Under the pieces are notes generated by a model. That model was given only the letters and a program-made list of their open reading frames with translations. It had not been told where the DNA came from and did no database searches. Positions 21,156-28,161 of a stretch of 28,161 bases of DNA are shown here, in pieces. The translations under genes and the position numbers were made by a program. Positions within the stretch are counted from its first letter, which is position 1. Every line of letters begins with the position of its first letter. Origin of the DNA: a virus; IMG/VR virus record IMGVR_UViG_3300031767_000002, positions 1 through 28,161 of that record; one strand, 5' to 3'.

Positions 21156-24059
21156 ATGTCCCTCTCATTTACAGATTACCTCGACTTACTGTACGGCGAC
21201 GATACCGCCGCATATACGACCGTCAGCGTCAAACTGGCTGATGGTCGTTTTGTGTGTCAGACGTTCAACCTCTCACAGCGCGCAGAGATCATCAAGCATA
21301 TCGAGAAACACCTCGTATACGACATCTACATCAAGCGCGCTTCACAATACGTTCGCCCGGATCGCGGCTCATCGGGAACCGCCGAAATCGCCTACTACCA
21401 GCGCGTCATCACCGCCGACATCGATATTCAATCCGAAGCCCACAAACCGCAGACGCTGCCGCGCTCAAAAGACGACGCACTGAAACTTCTGGCGGAGAGC
21501 GGGCTGCCGGAACCAACGCTGGTGGTGCACACCGGCAACGGCTTGATGCCGATGTGGGTGCTGCGCGAACCTCGTTGGGTCAATGACGTTGCGCCGGTGC
21601 AAGCAGGCGTCGAAGCGCAACTGCGCATCGCCGCCGCGCGGTACGGCTGGACGCTGGACAACACGAGCGACGCGGCGCGGTCGATCCGCGTCGTTGGATC
21701 GTACAACTGGAAGCAGCGACCGCAGAAGAAGCCCGTCACCGTCATCCGCAACAGCGACCGCTACTACGACCTCGCCGATTTCGCCGCGTTCGCCCGCCGT
21801 CCGCTCCTTGCGCCGAAGCGCGTCGGCGGCGCGGCAACGCGCGAGACAATCGAGACGCTGCTGCGGTATATACCCGGAGACGGTCTGGAGTACAATATGT
21901 GGCTGGCGGCGGTCTGGGCGATCCAGTCCGCGCTGCCGGAAGACGTTGCAACCGAGGTGCTGGACAACTGGACATACGACTGGGAGAAGCACCGGAAGCC
22001 CGATCACGTCGAGAGCGGGATCGGGGTGTTGATCAACCTCGCCCGACAGTACGGTTTTGAGGGTACAGTGCCGGGTCTGCGCGGCGGGTACGTCGTATCG
22101 CCGGAACTGCCCGACGCGATGAAGATCAATCAGCGTTATCTGGATATCGAGATTGACCCGGACGACGATTATCCGAATATCGTCGTCATCAAGTCGCCCA
22201 AGGGCACCGGAAAGACGCAGTGGCTGGCGGAAGCCGCGAAGTGCTACCCGCGCGTGCTGTCGGTGGGGCATCGCGTCTCGCTGGTGCGCCAGAGCGCTGC
22301 GCGGCTGAACCTCACGCCGTATTACGAGGACGGGCGCTGGATTACGAACGCGCCGCGCGTCGCGACGACCATTCACAGTCTCGACAAAATCGAAACAGAC
22401 GCGCCCTACGATCTCGTGATCATCGATGAGATCGAGCAGGTGCTGAAAGCAATCGTCAACGACCGCAACCTGAAAAGCCGGAAAGTCAGTGCAGTCGGGG
22501 CGCTGATGGAGCACCTGCGCAAGGCGCGGCTCATCATTTTCGCCGACGCCGATGTTGGCGAAGCGACGCTGACGTTCATTCAGTCTGCATTTCCTAACCC
22601 GAAGATAGCCTACGTCGAAAATGAGTATGTCCACCGTATGATAGATCATCTCGTACTGCTGCCGTCGCCGGAAGACGTACTCCAGAAGTCGCTGGAGTGG
22701 TACGAAACCAATGCGTGGAAAATCGCGCTTGCGTGCAACACCCGCGCCGACGCCGACCGTGCGGAATTGTTCTACCGCCAGTTTCTGCCGGACGCGCGAA
22801 TACTGAAGATTACGTCTGAAACAAGCGAGAATAACAACGAGACGCTTGAGCGCATCAACGATATTCTGAGAGACGTTGATGTGTGCATCTACTCGCCGTC
22901 GGTCGGCACCGGCGTCTCAATTGACATAGAGGGATTTGCGTTGTTCGGCATCGCACGCAACGGCGTCGGCGTCGGCGACGTTGACGACTTCCGCCAGCAG
23001 TTGGGGCGCATCCGCAACCCGCTTGAGCGCGAGATCAACGTGTACGTTGAGACCAAGCGAATGAACGAACCGACCTCGCCCGAAGCGTACCGCGATCTGG
23101 CGAAGTTGCGCGAGTTGGAAGCCGACTTCCGGGTTTCGCGCGCGAACGGCGCGGCGGAACCGGCAACGGAGTGGGATCGCGTCTACCTCGATCTGTACTG
23201 CGTTGTCAAAGCGAAAACAGCGGCGCAGAAGAATGCGTTTTTTGATAACTTTGTCGGCGCGTATGCGGCGGAAGGCGTTGAGGTTTGGGACGACCGCGAC
23301 AAGCCGAATCTACCGACCGACCGCCGCCGCGAACTCGCAAAGTCGCTGCGTGAGCAGCGCGAGGAGAAGGAACGCGAGCGCGCCGAACGGATCGCCAACG
23401 CGCCGACGCCGGATGATGCGAAAACGGAAGAGCAAAAGCGCGACGCAGAGCGGAAGGTTGAACTGGAAGAGCGGTACGGTATCGAGGTTGACGCCGATCT
23501 GGTGTTAGATGACGAGCGCGGCGCATACGGCGCGGCGCAGCGCTTCGCTGCGGTGGAGGACGCAGAGGTTGCGAAGGCGCTGGACGAGATCGAGGCGACG
23601 CGGCGGTTCAGTGCGGATCGCAACCGATTCGCGCTGTTTGCGATTTGGTTCAATATGCTGCTTGCGGCGTTGCGACTGCGGATTGAGGAAGGTGCAGAAA
23701 TTGCAATTACTGAAGAGTTCGTCGATCTCGTTGAACGCAACCGACTGCTGATCCACGCCGCGCTGGGGATCAAGGTGCGCGAAGACTTTCGCCGGAAGCC
23801 GATGTCGTTTATCAGCGCACTGTTCCAGAGGATCGGCGTCGGCATCGAAGGGAAACAGCAGCGGGTAGACGGCGGGAAGCGCGTGCGCGTCTACCGGCTG
23901 GTCAACGTCGAACGGGCGCGCCTGCGCACCACCGGCATCCGCAAGCGGTACGCAGAACGCGCCGCGCCGGTGTTTGAGTTTTTGGGGACGCCTGTCACAA
24001 CACATCATATAAATAAAAGAAAGACTGCTGTTGTGACATCTGCTGCTGCTGTATACTAG
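21156..24059 (+). CDS. AEP primase fused to an origin-binding-type SF2 helicase
   Basis: 967 residues. The ATG at 21156 follows AAGGAGGAG. Primase domain: catalytic DxD in TADIDIQ (Asp88, Asp90), VVHTGNG at 123-129, and DAARSIRVVGSYNWK at 172-186. A PriCT-like segment follows (LLRYIPGDGLEYNMWLAAVWAI, 235-256). Helicase: Walker A SPKGTGKT at 347-354, VLSVGHRVSL at 367-376, ATTIHSLDK at 403-411, DEIE at 424-427 and QQLGRIR at 614-620. These match the herpes UL9-like origin-binding family. Residues 725-785 form a charged coiled coil. The last 20 or so codons include 44-bp element copy 7. It would open the duplex and prime synthesis for the polymerase at 24479. Confidence 0.85.
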   Translation: MSLSFTDYLDLLYGDDTAAYTTVSVKLADGRFVCQTFNLSQRAEIIKHIEKHLVYDIYIKRASQYVRPDRGSSGTAEIAYYQRVITADIDIQSEAHKPQTLPRSKDDALKLLAESGLPEPTLVVHTGNGLMPMWVLREPRWVNDVAPVQAGVEAQLRIAAARYGWTLDNTSDAARSIRVVGSYNWKQRPQKKPVTVIRNSDRYYDLADFAAFARRPLLAPKRVGGAATRETIETLLRYIPGDGLEYNMWLAAVWAIQSALPEDVATEVLDNWTYDWEKHRKPDHVESGIGVLINLARQYGFEGTVPGLRGGYVVSPELPDAMKINQRYLDIEIDPDDDYPNIVVIKSPKGTGKTQWLAEAAKCYPRVLSVGHRVSLVRQSAARLNLTPYYEDGRWITNAPRVATTIHSLDKIETDAPYDLVIIDEIEQVLKAIVNDRNLKSRKVSAVGALMEHLRKARLIIFADADVGEATLTFIQSAFPNPKIAYVENEYVHRMIDHLVLLPSPEDVLQKSLEWYETNAWKIALACNTRADADRAELFYRQFLPDARILKITSETSENNNETLERINDILRDVDVCIYSPSVGTGVSIDIEGFALFGIARNGVGVGDVDDFRQQLGRIRNPLEREINVYVETKRMNEPTSPEAYRDLAKLRELEADFRVSRANGAAEPATEWDRVYLDLYCVVKAKTAAQKNAFFDNFVGAYAAEGVEVWDDRDKPNLPTDRRRELAKSLREQREEKERERAERIANAPTPDDAKTEEQKRDAERKVELEERYGIEVDADLVLDDERGAYGAAQRFAAVEDAEVAKALDEIEATRRFSADRNRFALFAIWFNMLLAALRLRIEEGAEIAITEEFVDLVERNRLLIHAALGIKVREDFRRKPMSFISALFQRIGVGIEGKQQRVDGGKRVRVYRLVNVERARLRTTGIRKRYAERAAPVFEFLGTPVTTHHINKRKTAVVTSAAAVY
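23994..24037 (+). repeat. 44-bp inverted-repeat element, copy 7, inside the primase-helicase gene
   Basis: Arms GTCACAACAC (23994-24003) and CTGTTGTGAC (24028-24037), the only copy with an arm mismatch. The core has TATAAATAAAAGA. CTGCTGCTG follows on the right. It is translated as part of the C-terminus of the primase-helicase. Confidence 0.92.
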
Positions 24060-24069
24060 GGGGGCGGCG

Positions 24070-24516
24070 GTGCGCTCGTTTGACGAACAAGCCGCATTCG
24101 GGCTGCCCTACGAACGCCTGATCGCGCAGACGGCGGCGCTGCTGCTCTACCCGCAGCGTCTCGATCTGACGCTGGTGCGGCTGGACGCCTACGCGCCGCT
24201 GGATTTTCTGATCGTTGACGACGAGCGACCGATCGCGGCGCTGGAAGTCAAACGCCGGTCGGTGCGCTCTGATGCGTATCCGACGACGATTATCCCGCAA
24301 TCCGTCGTTGACGCGGCGCGTCGCTTGACAATCCCCGTCTATGCTGCTATTCTCTTCACCGACGGACTGGCAGTATTCGATGTGCTGCGCACGCCCTCAA
24401 GCGTTCGCTGGCTGCGCACGCGGCGCGGGGCGCTGCGGAAGCACCGCGAATACGACATCTCAGAAAGGTTGGTGAAAGTTGAGGAAGTACATCAACGACA
24501 GAGACGAAGCGCTTGA
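24070..24516 (+). CDS. Predicted PD-(D/E)xK nuclease
   Basis: 148 residues, from a GTG at 24070 preceded by AGGGGGG. The catalytic core reads LDFLIVDDERPIAALEVKRRSV: Asp, then E-V-K, the PD-(D/E)xK pattern, followed by IIPQSVVDAARRLTIPVYAAILFTDGLAVFDV. Such folds occur in restriction, repair and Holliday-junction enzymes. A TATACT sits at 24052-24057. The 3' end overlaps the polymerase start by 38 bases. Substrate unknown. Confidence 0.6.
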   Translation: MRSFDEQAAFGLPYERLIAQTAALLLYPQRLDLTLVRLDAYAPLDFLIVDDERPIAALEVKRRSVRSDAYPTTIIPQSVVDAARRLTIPVYAAILFTDGLAVFDVLRTPSSVRWLRTRRGALRKHREYDISERLVKVEEVHQRQRRSA

Positions 24517-26773
24517 TGCGGTACAATCGCTGATCGAATGCGAAGCGCTTGCGTTCGACATCGAAACGCAGCCGCTCTTTCACTATCCGAAAGAGCGAAC
24601 CAAGACCGCGTATAAAGCGTACTTCGCATACCTCAAGCGAAACCGGTGGGGTCTGACGTTTAACCCCGACCCCGACGATCTCCCCGACCCGCTCCCCCCG
24701 CCGGTGGATCACCTCGCCGAGAAGCAGCGTCTGCAGCGTCTCCTCGCCGACGCCCCGCGCGGCGGGAAGACCTCGGCGCGGCGCATCAACGATCTGGAGG
24801 ACGCGCTTGCAGCGCTTGACGACGAGGTTGTACCGGCGTGGGTGATGCGGCATATCGCCGGTCTCCTACTATCCGGCGACTACAACAACGACCCGGTGCG
24901 ACCCGGATTAGACCCGCGCACCTCGCGCGTCTTTCTGGTGCAGTTTGCAACGCCCGACGGCAAAGCGTTTTGTTTCAACGTGCGGCGCGTCGGTCTGGAT
25001 GTTTTCATCCCGATCTTCGAGCGCGTGCCGCTGGTCGGCGCGAACCTCGCCTTTGATGTGCAGTTTGTGCTGCACACCGTCGGCGTTTTCCCAAAAGTTG
25101 AGTGGGATGTGGTTGTTGCCGACCGCGTCATCACGCTTGGTCTCGACGTTCCGCACTCGCTCGCAGCAGTAACCGAACGCTGGATCGGTGAGAAGTTGGA
25201 CAAAAGCGTTCGCGAGACGTTTGCCAACCCGCACGCGCTTGAGCCGAACCCGGTGCAAGTCGAGTACGCGCTGAAAGATGTCGAGGTTCTCTTTGCGATC
25301 CAACGCCGCCAGCAGCAGCGCGCTGAGGCGCTGGGCGCGCTGGACGCGGTGAGGCTGTTCGTCAGCCTCACCGTTCCGACCGCAGCGATCGAGTACTGCG
25401 GACTGCGCATCGACGCCGTCCGCTGGAACGAACTTGCGGACGAGGCGGAGCGGCGGCTGCGCGCTGCTGCTGAGCAGTTTGCGGAATACCTCGGCGTCGA
25501 ACCGGAGGATTTGACGAAGCGCGAACTCGTAAAGACGACGGCGAGAATGCGCGGGATTGACATCGCCTCGCTTGACAAACAAGAGTTAGGCGAATTGGAG
25601 CGAGAATACGAAGACGATCCGGAAAAGCGCCGCTTCTTCGATCTCTACCGCGCCTGGTCGCACTGGCAGAAGCGGGTGACGACCTACGGGCGGTCGTTCC
25701 TCGCGCATATCCACCCGCTCACCGGTCGCATCCACCCGCATCTCAAAATTGCGGGTGCGGACACCGGGCGGTTCGCGTGCGGGGAACCTAATCTGTTGAA
25801 TATCCCGCGCGGCGAGGGGGACGATCTCGACTACCGCAGCGCCTTTCTCGCGCCGGAGGGGTACGTTTTTGTGAACGCCGACTACGCCGCGATGGAACAG
25901 CGCATCGCGGCGGACTTGTCGGAAGACCCGGCGTTGCTGGCGCTGTTCCGCGCGGGCGGCGACAACCACAGCGTCACTGCGGCGCTGATGTTCCACTTGC
26001 GGCGCGGCGACGTTGCGGAGCCGAAGCCGACAACGTTGACGTTTCAGCAGACGCCGGTTGAGGGATACATCATTCCGGCGGGCTGGGACGCGCAGCGCAC
26101 GGTGCGGTTTGTGTTGGAGAGCGGGCTGGCCGACCTTATCGGTAAGAAGTATAAGAAGTCAACGCGCCAGACCGCGAAGGTCGTCGCCTTCCTCTACTTC
26201 TACGGCGGCACCCCGGTAGGGCTGGCGAAGAAGTTACATCTGTCGGTCGAAGAGGCGGGACAATTCTTCAGAGACTTCAGATCGGTGTATCCGGTGTTGT
26301 CGAATTGGTTTGCGGACGCCGCCCGCGCGCCGTTCGAGCAGTCCGCCAGGCGCGTCGACGGCACAACCGCCGGATATATCACAACGTATGCCGGTCTGCG
26401 CCGCTGGTTTACGTTGCCGAAACCTACTGCGACAAATAAAGAGCAGTGGCGGCAGCGTGGCGCGATCCAGCGCCAGGCGATGAACCACCCTTGTCAAGGC
26501 GGCAATGCGGTGATTATGGCGCAAGCGATGTCAGACGCCTTCCGTCTCTGCGCGCCGCGCGAGGGTGACGTTGAGGCGACGTTAGGAATCGAACGAATGA
26601 TCATCGCGCCGATCTATGACGAAGCCCTCGCTATCGTACCGGAAACGCTGTCTGAAGAAGACGCGCAGCGCTGGTTGGAGCAAGTGATGATGAACGCTGC
26701 GCAGCGGTATATGACGCAGTGCCCGCCTGCGGTTGAAGCAAATCCGATTTCTAAGAACTGGAGGAAATACTGA
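24479..26773 (+). CDS. DNA polymerase, family A, with 3'-5' exonuclease and an N-terminal insertion
   Basis: 764 residues. The TTG at 24479 is the first start after an in-frame stop; no ATG lies near. Proofreading motifs: DIET at 27-30, NLAFD at 189-193, YALKD at 263-267. About 112 residues, rich in Pro, Asp and Arg, separate DIET from GLDPRTSRVFLVQF at 143, where other exonucleases continue directly. Polymerase motifs: DYAAMEQR at 468-475 (A), RQTAKVVAFLYFYG at 563-576 (B), IYDEALAIVP at 712-721 (C, Tyr where His is usual). The phage replicase. It overlaps the nuclease upstream and is 1 base before the next ATG. Confidence 0.92.
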   Translation: MRKYINDRDEALDAVQSLIECEALAFDIETQPLFHYPKERTKTAYKAYFAYLKRNRWGLTFNPDPDDLPDPLPPPVDHLAEKQRLQRLLADAPRGGKTSARRINDLEDALAALDDEVVPAWVMRHIAGLLLSGDYNNDPVRPGLDPRTSRVFLVQFATPDGKAFCFNVRRVGLDVFIPIFERVPLVGANLAFDVQFVLHTVGVFPKVEWDVVVADRVITLGLDVPHSLAAVTERWIGEKLDKSVRETFANPHALEPNPVQVEYALKDVEVLFAIQRRQQQRAEALGALDAVRLFVSLTVPTAAIEYCGLRIDAVRWNELADEAERRLRAAAEQFAEYLGVEPEDLTKRELVKTTARMRGIDIASLDKQELGELEREYEDDPEKRRFFDLYRAWSHWQKRVTTYGRSFLAHIHPLTGRIHPHLKIAGADTGRFACGEPNLLNIPRGEGDDLDYRSAFLAPEGYVFVNADYAAMEQRIAADLSEDPALLALFRAGGDNHSVTAALMFHLRRGDVAEPKPTTLTFQQTPVEGYIIPAGWDAQRTVRFVLESGLADLIGKKYKKSTRQTAKVVAFLYFYGGTPVGLAKKLHLSVEEAGQFFRDFRSVYPVLSNWFADAARAPFEQSARRVDGTTAGYITTYAGLRRWFTLPKPTATNKEQWRQRGAIQRQAMNHPCQGGNAVIMAQAMSDAFRLCAPREGDVEATLGIERMIIAPIYDEALAIVPETLSEEDAQRWLEQVMMNAAQRYMTQCPPAVEANPISKNWRKY

Positions 26774-26774
26774 A

Positions 26775-27467
26775 ATGAACACCTTTTTCGGCGTCCAAAT
26801 CCAAAAACCGCAACCGCTCGTTGACGCGATCCGCGCCGCCGTCGCCGCGAAGCGCCGCCCGGTCGCGGCGCGGGATCGGGTGTACGCGAGCGAGATTTCC
26901 GCGTGCGACCGGCGCATCACGTTCGCGCTGTTAGGCTGCGAACCGGACGCGCCGCGCTCAGATAGCCCGTCGGCGCTGCTGGGCGACGCGATCCACGCGC
27001 ATCTCGAAGCGCTGCTGGTCGAGGCGTTTCCGGGGCGCGTTGAAACAGAGGTGCGGGTCGTCGGCGGCGCGATCTCCGGGCGGATCGACGCGCTGCTGGT
27101 CGAAGACGACAACACGCTGACGGTGATCGACATCAAAACCGTCAGCGCGAAAGAGTGGGCGTCGCGGTCAAAGATCGAGGAGTATGTTGATCAGATCAGC
27201 GTCTACGCGGCGCTAACCGACGCGCAGACCGGCGTGGTGCTGTTGGTCAACCGCGACACCGGCGAGATGGAAGAACTCCGGTTCGCGGTTGACCGCGCCC
27301 GCGCTGAAGCGTTGCTGTATAAGGCGCTGCGACTTCAGTCACTGGCGTTTGATGGTCGTATTGCTGAAGCGGTTGCTTGGGGGACGGAAGAATGCCGCTG
27401 GTGCCCGTTCCGAAAACGGTGTGAGCCGCTTGACAAAACGGGCGTTCTGGAGTATACTGCGGACTAA
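26775..27467 (+). CDS. Cas4/RecB-like Fe-S exonuclease
   Basis: 230 residues. The ATG at 26775 follows GGAGGAAAT; an earlier in-frame start lies in the polymerase gene. Cas4-type layout: one Cys after the first helix (ISACDRRITF, Cys44), GRIDALLVEDD, VIDIKTV (D-x-K core), YVDQISVYAAL, and a C-terminal CRWCPFRKRC triplet of cysteines that would complete a 4Fe-4S site. In phages such enzymes resect DNA ends in recombination or replication. There are no CRISPR genes nearby. A promoter for the next gene lies in its 3' end. Confidence 0.82.
   Translation: MNTFFGVQIQKPQPLVDAIRAAVAAKRRPVAARDRVYASEISACDRRITFALLGCEPDAPRSDSPSALLGDAIHAHLEALLVEAFPGRVETEVRVVGGAISGRIDALLVEDDNTLTVIDIKTVSAKEWASRSKIEEYVDQISVYAALTDAQTGVVLLVNRDTGEMEELRFAVDRARAEALLYKALRLQSLAFDGRIAEAVAWGTEECRWCPFRKRCEPLDKTGVLEYTAD
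27430..27458 (+). promoter_or_regulatory. Sigma70-type promoter for the SSB-like gene
   Basis: TTGACA at 27430-27435, a 17-base spacer (AAACGGGCGTTCTGGAG) and TATACT at 27453-27458, within the end of the nuclease gene. The leader to the ATG at 27503 is 44 bases. It lacks the CGAT element. Confidence 0.75.
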
Positions 27468-27502
27468 GGCGAGAGCGCCGAAGTGATAGAAAGGAAACGG
27501 AA

Positions 27503-27979
27503 ATGTTCAAGGAACTGATCAGCAACGGCAATCACAGAGAGCGACCGGAATTGAACGGCGCGTACATCGGGCGGTTTCTCGGCGTCAAAGAGCGCCAACG
27601 CCCGACGTTCGAGACGAGGAATGCTACTGAGCCGGTGATGGAAGACGTGTTCGTCTTCGAGTTCGATATCGAAGACGATGACGGTCAGCAGGTGAGGGTG
27701 TCGAAATGGGTGCGCAAACCGAAACGGTTGACACATCCGAGCAAGAACGGAAAAGTCACCAATCTGTATCGGGTTCTTGCTGCGCTCTACGGCGTTGCAC
27801 AGATGACCGACGCGCAACTAGAGCGCGCAGAGGAATTCGTTGAGAACGAGGCGATTGGGCGCGAGTATCAACTCACGCTGGAGACCAAACCCTCCGGGTG
27901 GGTTGAGATCGTCCACATCGCCCCCGTCCGTAAGGCGCGCAACCGGAAGAAAGAAGAAGATGAAGAAGTCCCGTTCTGA
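27503..27979 (+). CDS. Single-stranded DNA-binding protein-like
   Basis: 158 residues. The ATG at 27503 follows GAAAGGAAA. The N-terminal two thirds read as an OB-type beta domain (GAYIGRFLGVKERQRP, MEDVFVFEFDIEDDDGQQVRVSKWV, EYQLTLETKPSGWVEIVHIAPV). A basic stretch and an acidic tail ending in EEDEEVPF follow. That tip is like the DDDIPF end by which SSB proteins recruit partners. A separate promoter allows high levels. It overlaps the next gene by 20 bases. Confidence 0.6.
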   Translation: MFKELISNGNHRERPELNGAYIGRFLGVKERQRPTFETRNATEPVMEDVFVFEFDIEDDDGQQVRVSKWVRKPKRLTHPSKNGKVTNLYRVLAALYGVAQMTDAQLERAEEFVENEAIGREYQLTLETKPSGWVEIVHIAPVRKARNRKKEEDEEVPF

Positions 27980-28161
27980 ACCTCGCTGGAAAAGAAAGGA
28001 GCGCGAAGCACTCAAAGCCTTGCAAGCATTGTTCGGGCGGGTGAGCGATCCGTCGCTTGCCCGCCTTTTGACGCCGACGGGGCGCGTCGGGCACCTCACG
28101 CGCTTCGGGGTTGATGGATTTGTCGGCGACAATCCGGGATTTGCGGTAGAAGTGAAAGCGA
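27960..28161 (+). CDS. Predicted PD-(D/E)xK nuclease, truncated by the window end
   Basis: 67 codons are visible from an ATG at 27960 inside the end of the SSB-like gene, with no stop before the window edge. A basic N-terminus (KKSRSEPRWKRKEREA) leads to VGHLTRFGVDGFVGDNPGFAVEVKA, an Asp followed by E-V-K, as in VRR-NUC or Holliday-junction-resolvase-like nucleases. The ribosome site GAAGAAGA is weak, so coupling with the SSB-like gene is likely. Confidence 0.6.
   Translation, partial: MKKSRSEPRWKRKEREALKALQALFGRVSDPSLARLLTPTGRVGHLTRFGVDGFVGDNPGFAVEVKA

Noticed and set aside
24052-24057. TATACT as a full promoter for gene 24070
   Set aside because: The nearest -35-like sequence, TTGTGA in the element arm, is only 15 bases away and a poor match. 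It is not called.
26775-27467. CRISPR-associated cas4
   Set aside because: No other cas genes or arrays are present. It lies in a phage replication operon, where Cas4-like nucleases occur independently.

Overview
The window is one side of a tailed, double-stranded DNA bacteriophage genome, or a prophage or metagenomic phage contig, with the HK97-type siphovirus gene order. The host is bacterial: nine promoters have a perfect TTGACA -35, a 17-base spacer and a TATA-like -10, and most genes have AGGAGG-type ribosome binding sites. The DNA is GC-rich and codes densely, and many genes overlap by 4 to 38 bases. No integrase, tRNA, CRISPR array or insertion sequence was seen. The host genus cannot be read from the sequence alone.

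Layout. (1) 1-269 is the 3' end of a gene for a Gln/His-repeat protein ending in a zinc ribbon. (2) 319-4558 is an accessory, probably early, region. It holds five related small proteins of unknown function, two more small unknowns, and a tandem pair of two-domain proteins that resemble DNA sliding clamps. Very similar promoters, two of them in divergent pairs, drive it. (3) 4559-4881 is a regulatory gap with a terminator, two copies of a 44-bp inverted-repeat element and a weak promoter. (4) 4882-13300 is the packaging, head and connector module: a holin-like protein, a possible small terminase, large terminase, a portal fused to a MuF domain, a gp10-like protein, protease, capsid, connector, tail terminator, tail tube, and tail chaperones joined by a -1 frameshift. 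Three more element copies lie just after the capsid gene. (5) 13297-18239 holds the tape measure and two tail-tip proteins. (6) 18253-20110 holds a D12-class adenine methyltransferase, a lysozyme-like endolysin and two small membrane proteins. (7) 20123-20932 holds two related minus-strand genes, each with its own promoter and terminator. (8) 21156-28161 is the replication module: an AEP primase fused to an origin-binding-type SF2 helicase, a family A DNA polymerase, three predicted PD-(D/E)xK nucleases (one Cas4-like with an Fe-S cluster) and an SSB-like protein.

How it fits together. The primase-helicase, polymerase, SSB-like protein, nucleases and possibly the clamp pair would form a largely self-sufficient replication and recombination set. 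The most notable unexplained feature is a dispersed 44-bp element in seven copies. It has 10-bp inverted arms (GTCACAACAC / GTGTTGTGAC) around an AT-rich core containing TATAAATAAAAGA. Its layout resembles an origin with two inverted initiator sites flanking an AT-rich spacer, and the phage encodes a helicase of the family that binds such origins. A phage-specific promoter, or an invertible segment, are alternatives.
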